Positions 1 through 12,200 of a DNA stretch of 64,000 nt are shown here, one piece after another (positions within the stretch are counted from its first letter, which is position 1; each line of letters opens with the position of its first letter). The notes under the pieces were generated by a model. That model had not been told where the DNA came from. It worked only from the letters and a program-made list of their open reading frames with translations, and did no database searches. The position numbers and the translations under genes were made by a program. The DNA comes from Turnera subulata (Eukaryota > Streptophyta > Magnoliopsida > Malpighiales > Passifloraceae): contig JAKUCV010002314.1 in NCBI GenBank assembly GCA_028386065.3, forward strand, positions 129,508 to 193,507, given 5' to 3'.

Positions 1-490
1 TTTTTTTTTTCGGTTTCTTTTCTCTTTTATTTTTTTTTTCTTTTTCTTTTTCTTCTCTCTTTTTTTTTCTTTCTTTCTTCTTCTTCTTCTCTTTTTTTTC
101 TTCCTTCTCTTCCTCTCCTGGTTCCTCACCGGCTTTAAACTGTTTTTTTGTTTTTTTTTTTTGTTTTTTTTCCTTTTACTATTAGTCTTGTGAATCAAAT
201 AATACATTTTCGTCCGTATTACGGGCGAGTCCGATCCGGACCAGAAAATAACCGATACCTCCTTAGTTATTTTTCCGGTGTGATTTTCCGAGAAATTTCG
301 AAACCCGAAAAATACCAACTTAGGTTCGAAAAATCCGCGGGAAAATCACGAGCGCGGGAAAACCCTCGGTTTCGAAAAACGACTACAGATTTACCTCGAA
401 TTAATTACCCGAGATTAATTCAACAGTAAATCACGGTGAAACAATTTCTACAGTCCCGGTAAAAATCAAAAATTTACCCGGGCTGTTACA
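1..490 (-). mobile_element. Partial gypsy-type LTR (5' end of LTR, reverse orientation)
   Basis: Read on the minus strand from 490 downward it begins TGTAACAGCCCGGGTAAA, the same start as the LTRs at 48616, 51900 (minus) and 63913. Positions about 220-490 align closely by eye with 51640-51900, sharing the stretches around the fused ggaccagaaaata and gagcgcggga words. The T/C-rich tract at 1-130 is LTR interior. The window edge cuts the element, so its length, internal region and target duplication cannot be seen. It belongs to the same family as the solo LTR at 48731-51900. Confidence 0.8.
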
Positions 491-1870
491 CTGTATCTGT
501 GATACAGTTTCTATATCATTCATCCTCTCTTATCCCTCCTCAGTTTTTATATCATTCATCCTCTCTTATTCCTCCTTTGTTTTTTTTTTTTTAAAAAATT
601 GTCACTGTATCTGTGTGTGATACTGCTTCTATATTATTCATCCTCTCTTATTCCTTCTCTATTTTGTTTGTACTTGCAGTACAAAAAAATATTATTATAA
701 TATTAACAGTTATTTTGTTTCTTTAAATTAAGCATTTTGTTTATTTTTCTATACTTTCTATCAAATACAATTATGTATGTTAATTTCTTAAATATATTTC
801 AATCTTTTTTTTGCAAGAAAATGAATATTAATGCTTTGGATTTTTTTACAGAATCTTCTTATTAATCTGAATATAATATTAATCGATACAAAGGTATGTT
901 TTAAATATTAATTATTTTATTTAGTTTTTTTTGTCTTTCCTACCTTTTTTTGTCTTTTTCGGTTTTTTTCTACATAGTATTAGCTTTTGATATTTTATTT
1001 TCCAGATTTATATTATATTTTCTATTTACTGCATAGTAATAGTTTTTTTTATTTGCTTTACTGATTTTTTTTTAAAAAAAAATTACTCTCTTTTGTTTTT
1101 TATTCTTTTTATTATTAATTAATTTTTTAGTTTCCTTTTCTATTTTTTGATATTTTCTTTTTATTTTAGGGCTCAATGATGCTTTTTTAAATTTAAAAAA
1201 TTAATTATTATTTATATTATTATTGAATAATTTTTTATTTTTATGATTTATATTATATTTTTTGTTTTAGTTTTCTCAGCATAATAATAGTTTTTTATTT
1301 ATTTTCCTGAATTATATATTTTTAAAATTACTCTCTTATGATTTTGTCTTTCTATTTTATATTAATTAATTCTTTTAATTTTTATTTTTGTTTTTTAATA
1401 TTGTTTTTATTTATTATTTATATTATTATTAAATTATTTTTTTATTATTTTTTAAATTTTAATTTTTGTACCTAATAATAAATTTTTTATTTATTTTCTT
1501 GATTTATATTTTAAAAATTTTATATTATATTTTTTTATTTTTTTGTTTATTATTAATTTTTTTCTTCTGTTTTTTAACATGTTTTGTTTTAGGGGTCAAA
1601 GATGCATGTTTAAATATACAAAATTAATTATTGTCTATATTATTAGTAAATATTTTATTTTATTTTTTTTTCTGATTTATATTCTATTTTATATTTTAAT
1701 AATTTTTATACGTAATAATATTTTTTAATTTATTTTCTTAATTTATATGAAAAAATGGAGAAAAATATATAATTTGGGGAAAAAATTATGTGCAAATTTT
1801 TTTAAAATTTATTTGAGTATATAAGATAACAAATGCTTAAAAATAATTGTTAATATATTCAATGATTTTA
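491..1870. other. AT-rich, T-tract-rich intergenic DNA
   Basis: No gene is supported here. At 500-660 a pyrimidine-rich phrase (attcatcctctcttat) occurs three times in a loose tandem arrangement. The rest is extremely AT-rich with long T runs, and short open frames in it have only Phe/Ile/Leu-rich content. It looks like decayed transposon or scaffold-attachment-like sequence, but nothing diagnostic is visible. Confidence 0.5.
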
Positions 1871-3239
1871 TAAAAATTAATTAATATACAAGCCCGTGGA
1901 TTCCACCGGAAATGAGCTAAGAAATTATAACTATTCAACCCAATTTAGATGGCCCATAGGGAGATCCAAATATGAGTCCACTCCTGGGGTGTAGGTGTGG
2001 GCCGAGGCCCAAATTCTTTCATTTTTTTTAACGAATAAATTCTCTCATTTTTTATTTCACGATCTTCTACATGTTTTAATGTTCCCAAAACTAAAAATTG
2101 AATTTTCCATTCATATATACAGAATTTTAAAAATTGGATCAAATTAAGACCTTGAGCTAGCTACTTACTGCTGCTCACCAACATCCTTTGATAGTCCTAA
2201 CTCCTCACCATATATATAATATATAATATATTTCATATCAGGCCAGGACCAGCAACAACTATGCATTTCTGTAGCCACGAACAATAAAAATTCTGATTTC
2301 GGATTCTAGCATGTGACGGTAGAGAAGTGCGATCAGGATAATTACATAGTGCTAATTCGACTCCAGTTGCGCACCTGATTATGATGGATAAGTCTCCCTA
2401 ATGGAAATTTTTTGTGTATACGAAAACTCGAATCTGAAATTCTCCTTACCCAAAATCCTGCGTAACCATAATCAAGTCGCCTACCACATAACCAACTTTA
2501 CAATGCTACACATTCTCTTTATTTCAACATTTTCTATTTCTTATTCTTTCGCTTTTGTTTTCATTGAATACATACATATTTTCCGAATACTGTGAATCGA
2601 GTTGTATTTACACGGGCAACTTTCTAGCGCCTTATGCAAAGAGACAGAAATATGTGGAAATAGAACAGGCTAATACCAAATCAAAGTAGGGAGTAGACCT
2701 CCTGAAACACAGTCTGGACAACGATAGTGATGCATTAGATATGGCATCACAGGGGCTGAGATCGAAGGCCCATTACTTATGTTTCTCTTCTATATAACGT
2801 CAAAGGGCTGGAATGTAATGGCAAAACCCATATGACGAATTGGCCTTGTGGGCAGAGCCACTGAGCCAGTTAGGAGGCTTTTGTTGGCCGATTGTTATCA
2901 ATTTCAATCTCTTTTGTGCAAATATAACAAAAACTCGCAATTGCATTATTGACTCCCATCCGTCCATATAAAAATCCGTCTAAATTTATTTAGATTTAAT
3001 AAAAAAGAAACATATTCCATTTTAAGAGCTTCTGCCATGTAGCAGAGGCAGAGGCTAGGACCAGCAGCAAGTGACGAACGAAAATCTGATTTCAAATGGC
3101 ATGTGACATGTTTAATGCCCCCAATGGACATCTAGACAGAGAATTGCCAATTATGACCAATTGAGACTATACAGAAAAGTTGAAGACCCTCAAATATGTA
3201 ATTAATCTCCCAAACCAAAAGGGGTTCGGCAGCACGGAA
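1871..3239. other. Intergenic DNA with decayed local duplications
   Basis: No coding region is recognised. Two segments resemble each other (around 2245-2325 and 3055-3115, both with aggaccagca and a tctgattt...catgtgac core). The segment around 2740-2850 resembles 4385-4530 (catcacagg...aaggcc). This suggests that the flanks of the F-box locus were duplicated along with it. A TATA-like run lies at 2212-2235 without an obvious gene. Confidence 0.4.
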
Positions 3240-4175
3240 TCAATCAAGATTCAACAGAGCTAAAGTCTCCGTGTAACTCTGTCGGAAGTTCAGGAAATCG
3301 AAGTTCCCAAGAGGTTTAATTCTTCCAGGATGACCATTTTTCACAGGAATAGTTCCTCCATTCTCAACATCGTACAACGCCAGGTTGTCACGACCACGGG
3401 CAATTAACAGGAACTTCCCTGCGTTCATGAATCCTAGTATTCCAAACGGTCCTCCTGTTAGATTGAAAATGAAGCATTTAAACCACGACTCTGGTACACC
3501 ATATTCTTTCAGAGTCCAAACATGCAGTCCATGGCCATTCGGAGTCGGACATTGGTGCACCAAGGATAGCTAGCTGCTCTTGATATATTAATTACCAAGA
3601 GAGAATTTAGATTTGGCTGGTCAACAACATCACGTGGTAGGTTTATCTCCCTGAAAGATTCGGTATTGGTGTCAAATACAACCAATTCCTGAAGCAAATC
3701 GGTTACATAAGCCTTTCTAATCCAGTGCAGAGAAAGAATCGCAGAAGAAAAGTGCTGGACTTCCTAAGTAACCCTGAGGAACGCTGCCCCCAAAACCCCT
3801 CCAAGCTTTTCTGCTCTGCTCGTAAATCTCCACGTGTTTATCAGAACCCTCAAACAAAATAAGGAGCAGCTTGTAATCCCTAGTCTTGGCGTCGAACCAA
3901 AATCCTGAGTTAAAATACCAAAACTCAGTAATGGTAGGCCTGGGGAGGAGCACATGCTTCCTCACAACTGGATTCCATAGTATAAAGTCGTATTCGTGCC
4001 CCTTAGCATGTATAATGCTAGTAGATAGACATGCCAAGCCATTGCAAAAACCTACAACTGTAGGCTGTGAGCCTCGTAATCCCCTCCCATGGGCTTCCCG
4101 AGGATAGTCAAACTTTTCAGTTATAGCTGGATCATCACCATCCTTGTTGCTTATCACGCGAACGGCTTGGTACAT
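3240..4175 (-). pseudogene. Decayed F-box-associated (FBA) protein gene, lacking the F-box
   Basis: Three minus-strand reading segments (4175-3717, 3697-3509, 3563-3240) give one FBA-type protein in pieces. They include FCNGLACL, FILWNPVVRKHVLLPRP, GFWFDAKTRDYKLL and KEYGVPESWFKCF, which match the intact gene at 7481-8626 in order. At least two frameshifts break it, and the roughly 75 N-terminal residues that carry the F-box in the intact gene are missing, so it could not bind SKP1. The segment homologous to the C-terminus ends with ETLALLNLD and a stop. It is an older duplicate of the neighbouring locus. An expressed FBA-only fragment is possible but unlikely given the frameshifts. Confidence 0.85.
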
Positions 4176-4569
4176 ATCGTACTCCAGTTCGTGGAATATG
4201 GGTTATAGGCATGGGCCAAACAAATAAATATCTATATATATAATATATGGTACGGAAAATTGCAATTGAATTTGTGGGAATTAAAACTGATAAAAATAGA
4301 GGTCTCAGGAATCTTATGCAGAGGCATGCAATCTTCTGAGGATGTTATGAAACAGAATGTGAACAAGAATTGTAACACGCAAGATCTCGCATCACAGGAG
4401 CAAGGATCCAAGGCCTAGTTATTCCGTTTTTCTCTTATCATGCTATACTCTTACGATATGTGATGGGGATGGATACTGTAATGGAAAATCTGTTTAACCA
4501 ACTGACAGAACAGATAGGCCATCAAGGTGGCCAAAAGTAAAACTATACAAGATCTAAGACTTTTGGTCA

Positions 4570-5186
4570 AACTTCACTTTTGTTTTCTTTCCTCCCTCCT
4601 CCTGTTAAACCTCTGCAAGAAATTATATGGAACCCAGCATTGATTGGTTTCTCTTTTGTGGATTCTGTAAACCTTTCTGGTAGCATCCTCTTATCATTTA
4701 TCTGGTATGAAGACTCTCCCAAGGAACTTATCATCTGTAAAAATTTCAATGTCCTATGGCTCGGTAAAAGGATCTGCAGGCCCTCCTAGTGTTGATGGCG
4801 CTCTTTGCATCGACTGTGGCTCCATCCTGTGCATTTTCTCATCGAATCGGTTACTACTGAACTTGCCTTGTTCAAGGCCTGGAACTATCTAAAGGAAATC
4901 CTGGTTTGATTCCTTCATTGTCCAACCTCTTGTTCGAGCTTGATTCCATCGCCTCTTGGATTGCAAATTCTGGAAGAGATCGTGGAGCATAAACTTGCTC
5001 TTCTCCAACATCATAGAATTCACCAACTCCTATTTTGTCCACTCAATAAAAATACAAAATATTTAGCAGACGGTTTAGCCAAAAGCATGGAATTTCTTGC
5101 TATTCAGATCTTATTGCTTGGCCGTTATGGTCTCTTCTAAAGTTGATCTTGATAAAAATCAGTTGAATTATCAACAAAAAAAAAGG
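4570..5186 (+). mobile_element. LINE (L1-type) 3' remnant with RNase H-like domain and poly-A tail
   Basis: In shifting plus-strand frames the sequence shows parts of the RNase H domain found at the C-terminus of many plant LINE ORF2 proteins: AGPPSVDGALCIDCGSIL near 4780-4840, ELDSIASWI near 4937-4963, and YLADGLAKSMEFL near 5060-5095. It ends in an A-run at 5177-5185, as expected for a LINE 3' end. Several frameshifts and stops show it is dead. I did not find a clear target duplication. The 390 bp before it (4176-4569) hold no gene and only the upstream remnant of the F-box duplication. Confidence 0.65.
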
Positions 5187-5233
5187 GTTTCTGCCAATTA
5201 TGAAATAGGGAACTATTAAACGGAGGTTCTGGA

Positions 5234-5684
5234 ACCTCAAAATATAAACAGTAAGCTCCAAAACTAAGCAGCTCCAACAGAATTAATCATCCTATTTAAG
5301 GCGATGATCAAACAAAGCTAAAGTCTCCATTTCCCTCGGCCCATACTCCCAATTAATTGGGAGGCCACCGTTCACAGGAATTGTCGCTCCAGTCTCAATC
5401 TCAACGTCATACAAAGCCACGCTATTCAAGAACCTTAGTGCCCCATACAAGTCCCCTGTTAAATTAAGTGAGAACCATTTAAACCACGATTCCGGTACAC
5501 CGTATTCCTTCATGACCCAGATATGCAATTCACTACCATTCCCTTCCACAGCTACTACAGAAGCACTCCACATGTATATTTCAAACCAGCCGACCGTTTG
5601 CTCCGGCTTTACTCTCTTTTTTTTTTTTTTTTTTGCAAGCTGGGGAATAACTTGAAAGTGAGAATTTATGTATAAATAACTCAT
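5234..5684 (-). pseudogene. 3' fragment of the neighbouring F-box/FBA gene
   Basis: Positions 5234-5553 repeat 7425-7735 almost base for base: the last roughly 80 codons (KEYGVPESWFKWF through LALFDHRLK and the stop) plus about 55 bp of 3' flank. Homology stops sharply after the cactaccattccc word, and upstream of that the frame runs into unrelated residues and a poly-lysine run from a T tract. There is no F-box, no start and no promoter, so this is a partial duplication rather than a gene. High identity to the intact copy points to a recent event or gene conversion. Confidence 0.85.
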
Positions 5685-6000
5685 TAAGGGTTTTTCTTTT
5701 TTTGGTACATATTAAGGTTTTTTCTTTTCTTTTAGAGAATGTTGCCTTGTTTATATTTAGAAAACGAGTAAAGAAAAGTAAAAGAAATAAAATCTCACAT
5801 TGATTGGATGATTTGTCAAAGGCTCAAAAATGTTTCCTTAAATTGATTTGATTTGAAAGAAAAAACTAGCCGTTAACTATTTCCCTAATTAGAATTTCAG
5901 ACATGAAAGGTGACTTGTATATATGCAATTGTTAATCAAAATCTTTGTATAGATCATCATTCATTTTGAAGATTTTCAAAAAATCCTAAAAAGATCAAAG

Positions 6001-7036
6001 ATGTCTAATGCAACAAGATGTGCAGCTTGCAAATCTTTGAGAAGAAGATGTCCTCAAGATTGTGTATTGGCTCCATATTTTCCCCCTGAGAATCCACGGA
6101 GATTTGCTGATGTTCATAAAGTTTTTGGTGCAAGCAATGTTACCAAAATGCTCCAGGTAATATATTGCTAGATATTTTCTTATTTTGTTTTCCTATTGTA
6201 ATAAACCCAAATCAACAAATGATCTATTCGAGATTGTTACTGATCTTCTAACATCCTTTCACACCAACAGGTTTGGTTTTGTTAAATCGAGTTTCTTTTT
6301 GACATGAGATAGATTCTTGGAAGGTTGTTAGATTTTAGATTGTCTAAGTAAACAGTAAAGGAAGAACAGGTTTACAAACAAATAGAACACATAGTAAGAG
6401 GCTCGTTAAAATGATTTATTGATTAGAACTTATTCTTTTCAGTTGAGGTTTTTACTTACATGTATGATTACCATTAAGTTGCTTTCCTACTTTTTCTAAA
6501 CACCAATAATCTATTGAACTTGTTCATGAACCAAAAAAAAGTACATGAAAATCATTAAGAAGTTTTTAAAGTGTTGGTTATGTACAATGTGAAAGATAAT
6601 TTTTTTTCAAAGGCGAAATCATGGTTAAGATAAATCTTCTTAATTTAATTAACTCAACTTTTTTTATGATACTTTTTTACAGGAACTACCGGAGCATTTC
6701 CGGGCTGCTGCAGCAGAATGCATGTCCATTGAAGCATCAACGCGCATTAGAGACCCAATCTATGGATGTGCAGGCCTAATTTTTGGGCTACAACAACAAA
6801 TAATCCAAGTCCAATCTGAATTGGCCAAGACAAAAAGTGAAATGACATTGCATAATTATGTCCAAGAGAAGCAAAATCAGGTGCAAGAGGACTATGTTGT
6901 TGATGCCAATGGAGAATATGACGGAGGAGAAGAACTTTTGTGGCTCTTGAATTCTTCCGGTCAACAAAATCATCACATCAACTTTGATAACCAACAACAA
7001 CAAGATAATTATAGTCACCAAAAGTTTCACTTTTAG
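6001..7036 (+). CDS. LBD: LOB-domain (LBD) transcription factor, class I, 2 exons
   Basis: Exons 6001-6156 and 6683-7036 (donor ag|gtaat, acceptor acag|ga) join in frame to give 169 residues. The LOB domain is complete. A CX2CX6CX3C zinc block lies at Cys7, Cys10, Cys17 and Cys21. A GAS block begins FGASNVTKMLQ near residue 43, straddling the exon end, and is followed by RIRDPIYGCAG. The leucine-zipper-like coil runs through LIFGLQQQIIQVQSELA. The intron sits at the position usual for the family, just after the KMLQ codons. The C-terminus is short, Gln/Asn/His-rich and unstructured. LBD proteins are plant-specific nuclear DNA-binding regulators of organ boundaries, lateral roots and metabolism. 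By eye this one is closest to the small LBD23/24 type. The gene lies between an F-box fragment and the intact F-box gene and appears intact. Confidence 0.94.
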
Positions 7037-7480
7037 TTCGAAGTTGTATTTGTGACATTTTTGCGTAAGAGTAAACTAAAATTAGTAGATTTTAGGCATA
7101 TGCTCACCTTTCAAATTATTGTTATCAATCATATTTGAGATGTTTTCATAAACTTGTGTCAGGACACTTTTGATTTGGAAACAGATCTAGAATTTGAATA
7201 TTGAGTAATATAATTTTTTCTCTTTTTGTACACAATGGTATATATAGAAATATGATTATTTTCTAAAATAAAAATTATCATCAAATTAACTGATTCCAAT
7301 CAGGAAACAGTAGAATTTGACGACACACATGAAAATGTTTTCAAATAATTCGGTTATAAAATCAACCAGAGAACAAATGATGTTTTTTCCTTCCAAACCC
7401 AGATATGCAATTCACTACCAAAACCTCAAAATATAAACAGTAAGCTCCAAAACTAAGCAGCTCCAACAGAATTAATCATC

Positions 7481-8626
7481 CTATTCAAGGCGATGATCAA
7501 ACAAAGCTAAAGTCTCCATTTCCCTCGGCCCATACTCCCAATTAATTGGGAGGCCACCATTCACAGGAATTGTCGCTCCAGTCTCAATCTCAACGTCATA
7601 CAAAGCCACGCTATTCAAGAACCTTAGTGCCCCATACAAGTCCCCTGTTAAATTAACTGTGAACCATTTAAACCACGATTCCGGTACACCGTATTCCTTC
7701 ATGACCCAGATATGCAATTCACTACCATTCCCTGCAGGCCGCACCATTGAGAGCTGTTCTCGACATATTACCAACCAAAGGCAAACAACTGGCCGGGCAG
7801 TCGGGTCTGGTGGCAGCTTTATCTCCCTGAAAGATTCGTTCCCGGTGTCAAAAGTAACCATTTGGCAACGAGAAGAGGTTACAGGAGGACAACCAATCCA
7901 ATGCAGAGAATTGTTGAAGAAAACAGTTGGTCTTAGTAAATAAGATGGAGGAACGACGGTAGCAATGGCCCTCCAGGCTTTTCTACTGTGCTCGTAAAGC
8001 TCCACCAGAGGTTTTTGATAATATGGTTGGCCATATCCACCGGGAGAAAGACGCAAGATCCTGAGCAGCTTATAGTCGTTAGTCTTGGCGTCAAACCAGA
8101 ATTCTACGTTATCCCTATAGAAATACGAAGTCGCAGATCCACTAGAAGGCCTGGGAAGAAGCAGATGTTTCCTAACACTTGGATTCCACAGTACAAAGTC
8201 GCAAGTTATAGTATTGAACCCATTATTAGGAAGATCACGACTACTACCATTAATCCAGCATACACATACCAAACCATTGCAAGAACCAACAACTTTAAAG
8301 TCTCCTCCTGGTCCTAATTCCTCGCGGATTTTAGTTAAAACTGGAGGAGAGTGCTGAGCAGCTTCCCCAGTGTAAACCACACGAATGGGTTTGCCCTTTT
8401 CATCTTTTTCGATTAGAAACTTGTTTTTGTCCTTGGAGGCGAGAGCACAGCTTTTTTGCCTGGAGATAAATTTGGTGCTACCGATCAAAGAGTGCCATGA
8501 ATGGGAGACGCACCTGAACCGTAAGAGGGATTTGGGTGGTAAGAACACCAGAATTTCCTCAATGATTTCACTAGGCATATGGCGCCTATGGCTTGCCATC
8601 TGCCTTCCTCCTTTTGCCCCAGCCAT
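7481..8626 (-). CDS. F-box protein with F-box-associated (FBA) domain
   Basis: Single exon, 381 residues. The N-terminal F-box spans about residues 16-58 (MPSEIIEEILVFLPPKSLL, then RFRCVSHSWHSLI), the SKP1-binding module of SCF ubiquitin ligases. The rest is the plant FBA/interaction region with typical words: VGSCNGLVCV near residue 112, FVLWNPSVRKHLLLPRP near 143, FWFDAKTNDYKLL near 177, and KEYGVPESWFKWF near 310. The start at 8626 is preferred because it gives the full F-box; a Met at residue 10 or 17 is possible. F-box proteins recruit specific targets for ubiquitination, and the target here cannot be told from sequence. The locus has shed two broken copies (3240-4175 and 5234-5553). The family duplicates rapidly in plants and many members are lineage-specific. 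Confidence 0.92.
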   Translation of the reverse strand: MAGAKGGRQMASHRRHMPSEIIEEILVFLPPKSLLRFRCVSHSWHSLIGSTKFISRQKSCALASKDKNKFLIEKDEKGKPIRVVYTGEAAQHSPPVLTKIREELGPGGDFKVVGSCNGLVCVCWINGSSRDLPNNGFNTITCDFVLWNPSVRKHLLLPRPSSGSATSYFYRDNVEFWFDAKTNDYKLLRILRLSPGGYGQPYYQKPLVELYEHSRKAWRAIATVVPPSYLLRPTVFFNNSLHWIGCPPVTSSRCQMVTFDTGNESFREIKLPPDPTARPVVCLWLVICREQLSMVRPAGNGSELHIWVMKEYGVPESWFKWFTVNLTGDLYGALRFLNSVALYDVEIETGATIPVNGGLPINWEYGPREMETLALFDHRLE

Positions 8627-9260
8627 CCTTTCACACTCCCTGTCGTCGTCACTTTATCAGGATTCACGAAGAGATATTTTTTTTGGCTATGGTAGGGTTG
8701 TATTATTTGATCAGCTAAACTACGTACAAAATAGGACTACAGAATCCGAATAGGATCCAAATAGGACTCTTATAGCTGCATTGCGGCACGTAAATTTTGG
8801 TCTCATTGTGCTTTATGCCTTAACTAAGCAATTGGTTCTACGACGTTCGCTGGCCCAGTGACCCGTGAAAGTCCGGAAGAGATGAATCCTATGTCGACAC
8901 AAATATTCTTATAGTAGAAAAAAAATACTTACTTTCATGCAATAAGCCCCAATCAGGTGACGATCTCGGTTCGAGTTTCATTTCATCCCATTTATTCGAC
9001 TTAATGCCAAAAAATAGGAACCAATATCCTGCTGAATATACATGTGGTTTCGAAAGATTAAAACCCTGCATAAAGTTCAGGGTTCTACAGATCAAATTCA
9101 TCTGCCCTTCTAATAGCACAAATCTATTAATCTTTCTCAAAGCTTCCTGTGGTTTTCCCTAATGATAAGCCTTAGCAACAAAGCTAATCGCTTCCTAATC
9201 AATGATGTCTGAGGAAAGTCTGACACAAGCTTTCCAAAAACATGGGTAAGATTCAAAAGC
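8627..9260. other. Intergenic region between F-box and KEA3 genes
   Basis: This stretch holds the 5' flank of the F-box gene and the 3' flank of KEA3. No coding region is recognised. The phrase gatctcggttcgagtttca near 8965 resembles a pol III B box but has no matching A box or tail. Confidence 0.4.
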
Positions 9261-12200
9261 TCATACACTTTTAGGTTCTTCAGTAGCTGTAATGTAAGGT
9301 GCTGGTGAGTCTACCAAATTTTCCTCTACGCTTGCATCATCAATTTTAACAATAAAGCCATTGTCCGTTTCTAGTTCACAATATAGGACTCCCCGGCCCC
9401 GAAGGTCGTCTGTTTGCTCGACCTCTTCCACTGCTTGCCCTCCTTCTCCATCAAACTTCATTTGTTCACTAACATTTTTCTGGTTTGCCTTGATCGACTG
9501 GTCATTACTTGAGGCTGAAGGAACGGGTGCTTGGGCGCTAATTGAATCACTGACTTTTATCTTAAAAGAGAAATGAGTGCTTAATTCATCAGTATTTGCT
9601 TCATAGATAATATGACATCCAAAGAAAATACCATGATACGGTAATTAATGCCAGCATGGGAAGATTTATCATATGGAAAGCATATATGTTTCTCATTTGG
9701 AGTCATATAGGATTTCATTCGACCTGGAAAATCAATGATTTTGCTGTTTTTGCCAGCAGAACACGCAAACTCATGATAAATTAGATCGAATAGGTATATA
9801 TATTTATACCTGCAATGGCTTCAGAATATCAACCTCTCGATCATCAGTTTTACTGGATGCTTCTTGAGCTTGCGACTCCATGGAATCACGAATAAGCTGG
9901 CTAAGAAAGTTTACATCATCTGACATGACACCAAGACCTTTTAGAAGCCTAGATCCAAGCTGTAAACTGGTCTGCATCAATTTATAAAGTAGGATACTCA
10001 GTCCAGGTAACAAGCCAAGTTATTGAATTCCCATAGTGGAAAAAGAAAGCGGAAAAGAAAGTAAACTCTTCAATACCTCTGCATTTTCCAAAATAGCATC
10101 TGTTGCACCTGCATCCTTCAGATCTAAAAGGTGACTAAGATCTTGAGCTCTGGCGTAAATTGGTGTCTGCTTAGCAGAACATTAATTGGGAAGAAAAAAA
10201 AAATTTCGATCAGAAAAGGGAACAAAAATTTATAATGGAGAAGGAATAGAGAAAAGTGAAGGAAAAATTGATGTAAGTGTAGATATAATAAGCTGAATGT
10301 GATAATGGGGCACTGACTTGAAGATTTTTTCCAAATTTTGACACAGGAAAATTTTATTTAATGAAGAAAGTAATCATATTTATGCAGGATAAGGAACAAC
10401 AACAAAACCCCATAAGTTTAACTCGATATATTTGCACCCACTGATAGTTACAGGAAAAATGTTGGAATAAACAGTTCCTTTTTAGCCTATATAAGGAGCT
10501 GCTTTCTGCTGCATATGATACACAAAAGATTTATGATGCAAGCATCAAGAATGAGAGCAATACCCCGGGGAATGCAAGCCGAAGCCTTTGGACAGCCTCA
10601 GTTGTCCTTTTCTTTCCTGTATACATAATCATGAAAGCCTTTGGGGAAGAGATACCAGCAGATTGCAGCACTGCAGGACGCGAACCATCCCCATAGAGGA
10701 TTGGAAAACCAAGCTTCGTGGATGCCTATGAATATGGAGGGAAACATAGAGTTAATCATCAGAACCTGAAATAACTTTGTCCATGAGAAGATTGGCTAAT
10801 CAAAATAGTGAATGTAATGCAATAAAAATATGCAGATAAACTTGAGCAAAACAGATGATGGAAATGATTCCTTCAAGACAAAAAAAAAATCCTGACCTTC
10901 ACCACGGAAAGATTCAAATCAAAAACTACATAAGGCCATCCTGCGATATCCCCATCAAACCCAGAAGTCAATGGGGCAGACAAGAAATTGGCTAAGACCT
11001 GCAAATAGGAAAAGTGAAAACAAGAAGAAAATTTAGCTGGAATAAATTTGTCTAATAGCTCTCCTTCACAAAACCAACGTACCTGACCCATTTGCCCAAA
11101 CCCAAGGATGACAACAGGTTCACTAACATTAAAATTCACTGTCTCGGTGGCTTTCTGGAAAAATTTCAGAAACGTAAGTTACAGAAACAGGAAGTAGCAG
11201 AAAACAAATATGGCAGATGAAGAATAATTAATTTGGTGAAGCAAGCAAGAGAAAAGTAACAAATAGGAAAGATTGAAAATCAAGAAACCAGTGCCGATAC
11301 CCTCATTACTTTATCACGCTAGTTAATTTCTTTTTAGACCAGTTTAGTTTTTCTTGAGAATTATACGAAAATAAAAAGAATTTTTGCACCAATATTTTAG
11401 ATGATAGGTTGATTTCATCCAAAACGAAATTGCAAACATCATGTAAGAACTTAATTCAACCATACTTGTAGCTCAGCTATAAAATTGAATCAGAGTGCAA
11501 GAACCCACATCAGTTTTCTCAAACTTGTCATCAATGAAATCAGCAGCTCTTCTTCCAGCTTCATTAAGAAATGGTGTTAAAGCCATTGACAATACAACAA
11601 CAATAATGAGCAGCTTGTTAAGCTCAAGTGGTAGCACCCCCAGCCTGCTTCCAAGGAGGTATGAACGTTATTAGCAGAAGCGCATTTAGAATTCTAAAGT
11701 AGCATATGGTTGAAAGTTGACCAAATTTATGACTAACCTGTTAGCCAGAGAGAACACTACAAATGCAAATTCACCTCCTTGAGATAATAAAAATCCAATT
11801 CTAACACTTTCCTGCAGACTCAATCCTACACGGGGACCTATGGCAGCTATAATCAGCGTCTTGATGGCAATTAAACCTGCCAAGAGTGAGAGGACATTTG
11901 GCCACTCTCGAATAAGCAGCTGAAACAAGAGAGAAATTTAGTCTGGAGATGAATTGTATAAATTACTAGCAAACATATGCTTGTAAATGCAAATAATAGT
12001 CCCACTCATGCCTATTAGAGGAAACTGTGGCATGCATTTGCTTCTTGTGCAGATTGTTCTAAGAACCAAATCTGGTTACTTGTACTTTTTGTCATTATAA
12101 AGTGTGAAATAATGGTCAAAAAATGGTTAAGAGCAAGTTATCATACCTGCATGTCAATGGAAGTCCCTGTAGTTACAAAAAATAACCCAAGTAGTAGCCC

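Noticed and set aside
148..429. Open frame of 93 codons at the left edge
   Set aside because: It lies inside an LTR end and is on the antisense strand of that LTR; the homologous part at 51640-51900 does not keep the frame.
1543..1728. Short open frame rich in Phe and Ile in the AT-rich region
   Set aside because: Composition alone explains it; no start context, domain or flanking gene signals.
8935..9020. Second SINE
   Set aside because: Only a B-box-like phrase; no A box, tail or duplication.
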